This document shows positions 8,456 through 14,672 of a stretch of 39,233 bases of DNA, one piece after another. Source of the DNA: an uncultured Muribaculaceae bacterium (GTDB lineage: Bacteria > Bacteroidota > Bacteroidia > Bacteroidales > Muribaculaceae); NCBI GenBank assembly GCA_905209725.1, contig CAJLTZ010000012.1:1-39233 (forward strand), given 5' to 3'. The translations under genes were made by a program, and so were the position numbers. A model generated the notes under the pieces. That model saw only the letters and a list, made by a program, of their open reading frames with translations. It did not search any database and was not told the DNA's origin. The first letter of the stretch is position 1. Every line of letters starts with the position of its first letter.

Positions 8456-8507
8456 AAGCGGAAATAACGGCAATCATCGACATTGCCGCATAAAGAGGGT
8501 TTCATAA

Positions 8508-8750
8508 TTAATTGTATATGTTTTCTATACCAATGTCGCTAAAATATTGAACGGGTAAAACTGTTTTTACCATATTAACCGCATCCTTTTCATCACTTTT
8601 TGCATCGAAAAAACCTTTCTCGATGCAAAATTTCATGACCGATTTTTGAAAAGATCCACCTCTTTTCGGTCGATATATCGACCAACCGAAAGCATTTTTT
8701 AAGTCATCCGTCACCGTCGTTTTTGAATTTTTCCACGAAAATTCTTTCAT
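8508..8750 (-). CDS. hypothetical 80-residue protein
   Basis: Begins MKEFSWKNSKTTVTDDL and ends DIGIENIYN. It is basic in the first half, with no signal peptide, membrane segment or motif I recognise. The gene is AT-rich, unlike the GC-rich backbone genes upstream on the same strand, and lies where a primase or mobilisation gene would be expected in a complete element. Two perfect inverted repeats (8598-8630 and 8668-8683) lie inside it, so the stretch may serve as a DNA site as well as, or instead of, a gene. Coding status is uncertain. Confidence 0.4.
   Translation of the reverse strand: MKEFSWKNSKTTVTDDLKNAFGWSIYRPKRGGSFQKSVMKFCIEKGFFDAKSDEKDAVNMVKTVLPVQYFSDIGIENIYN
8598..8691. repeat. 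cluster of perfect palindromes
   Basis: TTTTGCATCGA (8598-8608) pairs perfectly with TCGATGCAAAA (8620-8630). GGTCGATATATCGACC (8668-8683) is a perfect 16-base palindrome, wrapped by TTTCGG (8664-8669) and CCGAAA (8686-8691). Such a cluster beside an element's DNA-processing genes could be an origin or nicking region. Confidence 0.7.
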
Positions 8751-8883
8751 AATCTCACAGCTTGCTGCCGCTTTTTGCGGTCTCTCCCGGTTTTCTGCTG
8801 AAAATCCGGGGTATTATGCTTCCCACGGTCGTTTTTCACCCCTTTCGGGGCTTAAACAGCCTTGTTTCCCGGCAAGCCGGAAG

Positions 8884-9990
8884 TCACCAGACGAAATCGG
8901 GATTGAAGCGGTAAGGCTTTCCTTTCCTGTCGCCTTCCTGTGTGACGACACGCTTGTTCTTCAGGCACTGGATTATGCCGCTGACATGATTCTCTCCGAC
9001 CGACCGTCCGAGGATTTGTCCGTAAGCGGACCTGACCGCTTGGCGGAAGTCGGAGTAACCGTACTCCTTCGACCGGTCGATGAAGATTATGCCGAGAGCC
9101 TGGCGATGCTGCGCCTCTGTTACCGACGAGTATGCGTCGAACTTCCCGACGGCCGGTCGTCCCGTCTTCGGCTCGTCGAAGCTGTAGCCTCCGACAATCT
9201 CCGGCACGGCGATACTGTCGCCAACGATGCGGAAGGCAAACGGCGGGAACTCCGCCGCCCTCGTATAAGCTGGACGGACAACGCTGATGTCCGCGTCGGT
9301 CTTGTCTTTCTCCACAAGCATGACCGTCTCGGCCTTGTTGGCAAGCTCCGTGCCGAGATGCCCGCGTGCGTTCTCGTCCGACTTGTTCTGATGAAGCACG
9401 GTGTGAAGATGGAACTGGTAAAGGTCGGTCCACTTCATCAGCAGCGAGATTACAGTTGTCGCTTCCATCGGGTTGTTGATGTCATGGAGCAGATCCCTCA
9501 CGCCGTCGATGATGACAAGCCCGATGTCCGGCAATGATTCCATCGCCGCGTCGATGATGGCGATGCGCTCCTCCGGGGTGAACTGCCGGAGCGAGAGGAA
9601 CACGAGCCGGGGATTGTCAATGTCGGGACTTTGCCCGGCAAGTCTGAGTATGCGTCTCATCTGGTTCTGGCAGTCGGTACGGCTCTGCTCCGTATCGACA
9701 TACAGCACGGTCTGCCTGTCTGCAGGAAGCTCCACTTCGTATGCCAGTACATAGTCACCGCACAATGCGGCGGCAGCCATTGCCGACACGTTGAAACTCT
9801 TTTTGCTTTTCGCCTTGCCAATGGACGCAGAAAAGTTTCCGAGCGTGCCAGCACGTACACCGTTCACACGAAGCACGACCGGAGCATCAGCATAAGTCGT
9901 TTCGACACTGAGCCTCGCCTGCTGCCAGCCTTCCCCGTTCTCCTTGTCACAGGGAACTGCCGTGTTGTTCAGGTAACATTCACTGCTCAT
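8884..9990 (-). CDS. RepA/KaiC-like AAA ATPase of the mobile element
   Basis: A 368-residue protein with a RecA-like ATPase core. The P-loop-like segment is GNFSASIGKAKSKKS (51-65), a divergent Walker A. VLYVDTEQS (95-103) and the Walker B strand LVIIDGVRDLL (159-169) follow, then LHQNKSDENARGHLGTE, the typical H-x-N-K sensor stretch. Residues about 280-368 form a winged-helix-like tail. In Bacteroidales mobilizable elements this gene follows an excisionase-like HTH gene and is thought to be a replicative helicase or loader. Its start overlaps the HTH gene by 11 bases. The sequence 8751-8883 after its stop holds only short GC hairpins (CCCC/GGGG and CCGGC/GCCGG). Confidence 0.8.
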   Translation of the reverse strand: MSSECYLNNTAVPCDKENGEGWQQARLSVETTYADAPVVLRVNGVRAGTLGNFSASIGKAKSKKSFNVSAMAAAALCGDYVLAYEVELPADRQTVLYVDTEQSRTDCQNQMRRILRLAGQSPDIDNPRLVFLSLRQFTPEERIAIIDAAMESLPDIGLVIIDGVRDLLHDINNPMEATTVISLLMKWTDLYQFHLHTVLHQNKSDENARGHLGTELANKAETVMLVEKDKTDADISVVRPAYTRAAEFPPFAFRIVGDSIAVPEIVGGYSFDEPKTGRPAVGKFDAYSSVTEAQHRQALGIIFIDRSKEYGYSDFRQAVRSAYGQILGRSVGENHVSGIIQCLKNKRVVTQEGDRKGKPYRFNPDFVW

Positions 9991-10378
9991 CGTTTCTCCA
10001 TGATTTAGATTTCGGCTTGCGACGGTTGGACTTCAGTATCTCCTTGTTCTGTTCCTCTGCGGTCATCGGCACGGCAGTCTTGCGGTTGCACTCCAGCCAT
10101 CTGTCAAGCTCGTCCTTATAGAGCACATATCGCTTGCCGGGCTTGGTCGCCGGAATCTCACCCTTGGCGAGTTTGTCATAAAGGGTGTTCTTGGGGAGCG
10201 TCAGATACTCCGCTGCCTCGTCCACGGTCATAGGCACGTGGCGGTCGGCTGGTTTGGTTTTCTCTTGCCGGTGGTGCATTTCATGCAACATCTGTTTGAT
10301 GTCACCCACATCGCTGAGGATGCGTGTCACGGCTTTCGGAAGGTCGTTAAACGACAGTTCGTTGTCTGCGGTGTTCAT
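9980..10378 (-). CDS. excisionase-like HTH protein
   Basis: 132 residues from the ATG at 10378; the frame stays open upstream to 10567, but that stretch overlaps the neighbouring gene and the shared promoter element, so the shorter form is chosen. Residues about 50-97 are an HTH_17/MerR-type excisionase domain (MTVDEAAEYLTLPKNTLYDKLAKGEIPATKPGKRY in outline). The N-terminus is a short coiled coil (VGDIKQMLHEMHHR) and the tail is highly basic. Probably a DNA-bending recombination directionality factor or a regulator of the ATPase gene, with which it overlaps by 11 bases. Confidence 0.8.
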   Translation of the reverse strand: MNTADNELSFNDLPKAVTRILSDVGDIKQMLHEMHHRQEKTKPADRHVPMTVDEAAEYLTLPKNTLYDKLAKGEIPATKPGKRYVLYKDELDRWLECNRKTAVPMTAEEQNKEILKSNRRKPKSKSWRNDEQ

Positions 10379-10410
10379 TTCGTTTGATTTTAGTGATTGA
10401 AAATTCTGCC

Positions 10411-10438
10411 GCAAAGGAAAACCATTATGTAACGGTGA
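10411..10438 (-). promoter_or_regulatory. promoter-region element shared with the integrase gene
   Basis: The 28 bases match 12843-12870 upstream of the integrase gene at 24 positions (GCAAAGGAAAA, CATTAT and ACGGTGA blocks), and weaker likeness with ATAACC words runs on for about 35 bases. Read on the minus strand it ends TTCCTTTG, a near -7 box, 33 bases before the HTH start. Both operons of the element probably share one control. Confidence 0.6.
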
Positions 10439-10484
10439 AGAAAATAACCGACAGCAATCAGGAAATAACCGCATTTTAATCATA

Positions 10485-11360
10485 TCATGCCGATTCCGGT
10501 TGCTGCCCGGAGCTGCTTTCTGCTGTGTGATATCGAAAACCGAGGCTTCCGGGAAGCGGTCTGTCAAGAGGAATCCTGTCGGTTGAAGCTGTCTTAGTCA
10601 TGTTCCGGAGTGACGGTATGTCAACTTTCGACAATGCCGATGCGAAAAGTCTCTTGGCAAAGCTGGCGCGGCATTCCCCGTCATAGCCGTTGTCCCTGCC
10701 GAGCCGTTCACCGATATTCCAGACGAAGTGGCAGAGGTCGTTGGTGCTCAGCCTTACCCGCAGTGCTATGTCAGAGGGCTTGTATTCCGGATTCAGGCAC
10801 CAGCACTGTACTTCGTTGCACAGGCGTACTATGTCATCTTCCGATACAAAGGGCGACATGGCATGTCCGGCATACCCGATTATACTCTCGATCAGTCCTG
10901 CCTTTTCCGCTGCCTGACGCTGTTCGTATTCGAGGCAGATTTGACGGTAGTCGAACGGCATGATTGGTTCTGACGGTAACGGGGAAGTCTGTGGGTCTGG
11001 CTCCGGTTGTGGCTCTGGCTCGGATTCCGTATCGTCAGATGGCTCTGTAAGTTCAGGTGCATTACCTTCTTCTGATGTGCAGACTCTTACAGCCTCTGCC
11101 GTTTCGTTCACTTTTAAGGAAGTTCTGATGCTGTCAAACAGATTGCCCGGCAAGGAGATAAAAACGGTATAGTAACATAGCCACAACAGCATGTTGCAGC
11201 CGAGGAATGTGCCGGACTTGATCATTCCGTCCCCGCAGAACTCCGTGCCTATCTTGGCTGATACCATAAGTGACACGGCGAGAATCGCCACACCGGGGAA
11301 GCCATAAAACAGGCAAAGGTCTCCTAAAGATGTTCTTGGCTGATAGTGTTTCTTATCCAT
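10485..11360 (-). CDS. membrane protein of the mobile-element backbone, unknown function
   Basis: A 291-residue protein. Two membrane segments lie near the N-terminus (about 18-35, FYGFPGVAILAVSLMVSA, and 50-72, FLGCNMLLWLCYYTVFISL). A Glu/Pro-rich linker follows (about 105-130, repeated EPEPQPEPDP-type), then a cytosolic helical domain containing DIVRLCNEVQCWC and a basic C-terminus. I do not recognise a family with a known activity. It lies between the integrase and the excisionase-like gene on the same strand, a place where Bacteroidales mobilizable elements often carry an uncharacterised membrane protein. Confidence 0.7.
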   Translation of the reverse strand: MDKKHYQPRTSLGDLCLFYGFPGVAILAVSLMVSAKIGTEFCGDGMIKSGTFLGCNMLLWLCYYTVFISLPGNLFDSIRTSLKVNETAEAVRVCTSEEGNAPELTEPSDDTESEPEPQPEPDPQTSPLPSEPIMPFDYRQICLEYEQRQAAEKAGLIESIIGYAGHAMSPFVSEDDIVRLCNEVQCWCLNPEYKPSDIALRVRLSTNDLCHFVWNIGERLGRDNGYDGECRASFAKRLFASALSKVDIPSLRNMTKTASTDRIPLDRPLPGSLGFRYHTAESSSGQQPESA

Positions 11361-11391
11361 CGTTATTCAAGTTTTTGATTGTTTTTGAGCA

Positions 11392-11399
11392 CAAATTTA
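11392..11399 (-). promoter_or_regulatory. candidate -7 box with upstream heptamer repeats
   Basis: Read on the minus strand this is TAAATTTG, an exact TAnnTTTG, 32 bases before the membrane-protein start. The heptamer CCGACAA occurs twice in tandem about 20 bases further upstream, a possible operator. No TTG is seen at -33. Confidence 0.4.
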
Positions 11400-11530
11400 T
11401 ACCACGACACCCGGTTGTTGTCGGTTGTCGGATGCCAAACAGCCTGATTTTAGGTTTAATTAAAATAATACGCCGTTTTCATACTTGCTATCATACTCTG
11501 AACAAGATTTTTAAGTTACAAACAGACATG

Positions 11531-11560
11531 AAAAAAGCGGGGACATAATCCTCGCTTTTA
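11531..11560 (-). terminator. integrase terminator
   Basis: The stem AAAGCGAGG/CCCCGCTTT (one G-U or mismatch) is followed on the minus strand by TTTTTT. It lies about 85 bases past the integrase stop. The rest of the 11361-11644 gap has the membrane-protein promoter and nothing else that I see. Confidence 0.7.
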
Positions 11561-11644
11561 TTGAGTTCCCGACATCGTTTTAATAAACGACATATATATG
11601 CCCTCTGAATAAAATAAAACGATGGCAGGGATAAAATTATGGAC

Positions 11645-12784
11645 TTACGGAATCTGTGTTTCTGTGTCAGCCGTCGGTTTCAGCGTTATGCGGCTAACCG
11701 ACAACCGTTTCTGCTCGTCTGCCATATCTGCGTAAATTTGAGTTGTTTCCACGTTCTTGTGCGCCAGCATCTTCTGCACCACGTATATGCTCGTTCCTGC
11801 CTCAACCTGCAACGAACCGAAGGTGTGGCGGCTCCCGTGGAACGTGATATTCTTGGTTATACCCGCATCCTTCAGCCAACGTCGTAGCGGAGCCTGTGTC
11901 ATGTAGTCTTGAAAGCCGGAGAACACTGGTCCTGTGCCTCTCGGCCCGATAAGTTCAAGAGCCTCGTCGCTTATCGGGTTGTTCACAAGGTCTTTGGTCT
12001 TCTGCATGCGGATGGTGACATACATTCCACCGTTGCCGTATGGCTGTATGTTTTCCCATGTGAGATTGCGGATGTCGCTCTTGCGCAGTCCCGTCAGGCA
12101 GGCGAAAAGAAACGCTTTCTTGAGGACAGGGATTTCGCAGGGTGTCTGCGCGAGCCGCACAAGTTCCTGCTGCGACAGGTGTTCCTTGACGGTCGGTATC
12201 GTGTCAATGCGGTCGAGAAAGCCGTTGGGGTTCTCCTTGATTTTACGGTCACGGTAAGCGGTATGCAGACAGGCTCGGAATGTCGACCAGTAGCCCGCCA
12301 CGGAATTGATGTGCAGCGGCCTTTTGGTATGGAGGTACTGCCGGGCATTCAGCAAGTAGTCCATGAACCTGCGGCACAAGTCCACATCGACCTCGCCGAA
12401 TGAGCATTTGCCGCCGGTGAATCTCTCGAAGTGCCTGTAAACGTGCTCCCACTTGGTGTTCTTCTTTGCGGCAAGCCCTCTGAAATATGCGAGGAAGTCG
12501 CCTTTCTCCTTTTCCTTGTCGAAGAAGTCGTAACGCTCGTTGACGATGCTCTCGTAGCGTCGGCAGCGCAACGCCTCGGCTTTCTCCGCCATACGGTCGT
12601 TGTAGTCTCTTTCACGCGCGTTCTTCGGCCTGGCATAGATGTAGATGCCGAGCGATTCGTGGCGCATGACTTTCATCGTTGTCTCGTCACGGTAGCCGGG
12701 ATAGTAATCCAGATAGTACGACAGCATCCTGCCGTCCTTGATTTTGCGTGTCCTCAGGGACACTGTCTTGCAGATATTGGTCAT
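11645..12784 (-). CDS. tyrosine recombinase / integrase
   Basis: A 379-residue enzyme with the three-part layout of Bacteroidota mobile-element integrases. An arm-binding/SAM-like N-terminal region (1-105) begins with the RTRKIKDGRMLSYYLDYYPG strand. The core-binding domain is about 106-195. The catalytic domain, about 200-360, shows R234 (TGLRKSDIRN), K262, H316-x-x-R319 (HGSRHTFGS), H342 (LAHKNVETT) and nucleophile Y351 (QIYADM), so every catalytic residue is present and the enzyme looks active. It would catalyse integration and excision of the surrounding element. It lies 136 bases downstream of the HTH gene but has its own shared-type promoter. Confidence 0.95.
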   Translation of the reverse strand: MTNICKTVSLRTRKIKDGRMLSYYLDYYPGYRDETTMKVMRHESLGIYIYARPKNARERDYNDRMAEKAEALRCRRYESIVNERYDFFDKEKEKGDFLAYFRGLAAKKNTKWEHVYRHFERFTGGKCSFGEVDVDLCRRFMDYLLNARQYLHTKRPLHINSVAGYWSTFRACLHTAYRDRKIKENPNGFLDRIDTIPTVKEHLSQQELVRLAQTPCEIPVLKKAFLFACLTGLRKSDIRNLTWENIQPYGNGGMYVTIRMQKTKDLVNNPISDEALELIGPRGTGPVFSGFQDYMTQAPLRRWLKDAGITKNITFHGSRHTFGSLQVEAGTSIYVVQKMLAHKNVETTQIYADMADEQKRLSVSRITLKPTADTETQIP

Positions 12785-12842
12785 CGCTGTAAATTTTTAT
12801 GGGTTTGTAACTGTTGTCTGTTGTTGCCTCTTGTTCGGCAGT

Positions 12843-12876
12843 GCAAAGGAAAATCATTATCCGACGGTGACAACCA
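12843..12876 (-). promoter_or_regulatory. integrase promoter, shared element
   Basis: On the minus strand TTG, 19 bases, then TTCCTTTG, close to the Bacteroidota consensus, about 60 bases before the integrase start. The first 28 bases are nearly the same as 10411-10438. TGACAACCAT (12868-12877) at its upstream edge recurs exactly at 13921-13930. Confidence 0.6.
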
Positions 12877-12920
12877 TAACCAACGGGCAATGGCATTATA
12901 ACCGGATTTTCTCTGAGATA

Positions 12921-13850
12921 CTATAATCCGGCGACCTCTCGCTCCGCCATGACGCGCTCGACATCCTCGCGGACAAGCAGGTTGCGGACTCCGACCTTAA
13001 CCTTGCCGATGCCTTTGACCTTTACGATATGGTGCAGGTTGGCTTTGCTCAGGCCGTATTTTCCGGCAGCTTCCTCAACAGTGACATACCTGTCATCTTC
13101 CATGAGGTCAGGACGGCGGTGTTCCTCTATGTGGCTTTTTGAATAATAGGCCGTACCGTGTTCCTTTTTGGTGGGGATGTGATGGCGGTAGGCATACGCG
13201 CGGATTGCGGATGCCTTCATGCCGAACTGCTCCTCCACTTCCGAAGTGGTCAGCCATTCGGTTATGCCGGAAATGTCAGCCGCGACACCGAAGTGCGCGT
13301 CTATGTCCTGCTTGCTGTAATAGATGCGTCCCGCAATCCTGCAGGTGCGTATGCGGTAACGCTTCGCGCAGGTGTACAGCCAACCTTGCCCGATTTTGAA
13401 GGTCTCCATCACTTCCTCGCCTGTATAGTATTCCATCGGGCTGTTGTCCGCTTCCGGTGTCTTTCTTTTCGTAGAACTGGAACTACTCTTTGCCGTCCTT
13501 GCAACAGGCAGCACACGTTCGTACGGACTTGCCGCCAACAGGCTCTCTATGTCTGCACGGCGGATGAGGGACATGCGGCCGCTCAGACGCGATGCCCTGA
13601 GCCGTCCTTGTCCGACGAGTTTATAAATGTACTGCCGTGTGCAACCCATCAGCAGGGCGGCCTTCGAAAAAGAAAGGTATTCCTGGTTCCGCAGGTCTAT
13701 AAGCGGTTCGACCGCATTGATGAAATCGTTGCGGCGTTTCTTGCGGTTCTGTTTCGCCTGTTCCGCGCAGGTCTCGCAGCAGTAACGCTGGTTGCCGCTT
13801 CTGATGGCAAACACCTTGCCGCAGTTTTCACATTTCCGTTGGGTTCTCAT
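12921..13850 (-). CDS. zinc-finger protein with four helix-turn-helix domains
   Basis: 309 residues from the ATG at 13850, which directly precedes RTQRKCENCGKVF; a start at 13916 is possible. The N-terminus has a C7-x2-C10 ... C24/C25-x2/3-C28 treble-clef-like zinc site. Then come four HTH_17-type units: about 55-105 (LSFSKAALLMGCTRQYIYKL), 145-195 (YTGEEVMETFKIGQGWLY), 205-250 (LTTSEVEEQFGMKASAIRAY) and 258-305 (VTVEEAAGKYGLSKANLHHI). The middle linker is Ser/Lys-rich. Such proteins accompany integrases in Bacteroidales mobilizable elements and are thought to regulate or direct recombination. A 19-base palindrome lies 69 bases upstream of this start. Confidence 0.8.
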   Translation of the reverse strand: MRTQRKCENCGKVFAIRSGNQRYCCETCAEQAKQNRKKRRNDFINAVEPLIDLRNQEYLSFSKAALLMGCTRQYIYKLVGQGRLRASRLSGRMSLIRRADIESLLAASPYERVLPVARTAKSSSSSTKRKTPEADNSPMEYYTGEEVMETFKIGQGWLYTCAKRYRIRTCRIAGRIYYSKQDIDAHFGVAADISGITEWLTTSEVEEQFGMKASAIRAYAYRHHIPTKKEHGTAYYSKSHIEEHRRPDLMEDDRYVTVEEAAGKYGLSKANLHHIVKVKGIGKVKVGVRNLLVREDVERVMAEREVAGL

Positions 13851-13918
13851 ACACGCATATTTTTGTGGTTCTACAATCAAATCCGTGTATTCCCGCCGCC
13901 TGTAAATCGAAGTCAACC

Positions 13919-13937
13919 GTTGACAACCATTGTCAAC
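13919..13937. promoter_or_regulatory. palindromic operator candidate upstream of the four-HTH gene
   Basis: GTTGACAA-CCA-TTGTCAAC is a perfect inverted repeat with a 3-base spacer, and the overlapping GTCAACCGTTGAC is a second near-palindrome. Three GTAAAC words follow at 13983, 14003 and 14013. The gap 13938-14203 has no gene; it would be the right end of the element and may hold the integrase arm sites. Confidence 0.5.
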
Positions 13938-14203
13938 TCCGCCATACGAAATGACGGTTTTTGAGTCCGCTCATCCGTCACTGTAAACGACAGCCAACCA
14001 TCGTAAACCGATGTAAACTATCCCCTATAAAATGACGAAAGCGGAAAGCCTAAGCTTCTCCGCGGTAGAAATACGTCACAAAAATATGCCTAAAAACGGG
14101 TATCTCCAAATACCACCCGCAAAAGTGTTAAAATAGGCAACATTCTAATAATCAGCGATATTATCCCCATTATTCCGTGTTGTTCATAGTCTTTCCCTAT
14201 CCT

Positions 14204-14662
14204 CTAATTACAGTAAGGGAAACTCTGTTCCTCAATCTCGGTAACGCCCTCCGGAATTACAAGAGATGTGATGTATACACAATCATAAAAAGCGTATTTC
14301 CCAATAGTCTTTATGGTATTGGGCAAAGTGATTGAAGTTACAGGGGGCTGAGGATACTCTTCATTTTCGACAGGCTGGAATGCAGACGGTCCTACGGCTA
14401 CCACATCATATGTCACGCCCTTGTATTGCACTGTTGGAGGAACCACAACATCGCCTTTATATTGGAAATTTACATGAAATCTATGTCCAAGCCAAATATT
14501 ATTTCCATGAGTAACTTCAACTGTTTTATCCTCCTCGGAAAGGAAATTATATACAACTCCGTCAACTTTGAAATCAAACGATGGCCATAAATCGTCGGCC
14601 GATGCCATATTTGTTACGGCAAAAAAGGCCGCGAGAATTCCGTATTTGAATATTGTTTTCAT
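14204..14662 (-). pseudogene. N-terminal part of a BspA-like leucine-rich-repeat protein
   Basis: 152 residues starting MKTIFKYGILAAFFAVTNMASA, a signal peptide; starts further upstream would run into the preceding gene. After a 75-residue leader domain (VTYDVVAVGPSAF) there is one full LRR_5 repeat, and the frame ends in the middle of the next at EEQSFPYCN followed by TAG. Intact relatives carry many repeats and a sorting tail. The stop falls exactly at the candidate attachment core, and the missing part matches the headless fragment at 1303-2448. The start is 10 bases after the stop of the 808-residue paralogue, so the intact gene would have been the second in that operon. Confidence 0.8.
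14206..14215. other. candidate right attachment core of the inserted element
   Basis: AATTACAGTA, 8 of 10 identical to AATTATAGAA at 2439-2448. It contains part of the premature TAG of the BspA N-terminal fragment. No tRNA gene lies at either end. Confidence 0.45.
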
Positions 14663-14672
14663 GATTTTCCTC

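Larger units (their letters stand above)
2441..14215. mobile_element. integrated element (IME-like, no relaxase seen) in a BspA-like gene
   Basis: About 11.8 kb lies between two same-strand fragments of a BspA-like gene. It carries a tyrosine recombinase, a four-HTH zinc-finger protein, an excisionase-like HTH protein, a RepA/KaiC-like ATPase and a membrane protein, the usual backbone of Bacteroidales integrative mobilizable elements. I see no relaxase, coupling protein or primase. The other arm carries a YhcG nuclease, a hairpin RNA candidate and a protease/barrel/lipoprotein operon. The backbone looks more GC-rich than the cargo arm. The ends are inferred from where gene homology stops. The alternative is a smaller element (about 8.3-14.2 kb) plus an unrelated second break at 2.4 kb. 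Confidence 0.65.

Noticed and set aside
8292..8507. Left end of a shorter element at about 8.4 kb
   Set aside because: I found no repeat there matching the sequence at 14.2 kb, while the 2.44-kb site matches both in core sequence and in broken gene; kept only as an alternative.
13158..13964. Plus-strand frame of 268 codons opposite the four-HTH gene
   Set aside because: The minus-strand gene has clear HTH and zinc motifs; the antisense frame has none.
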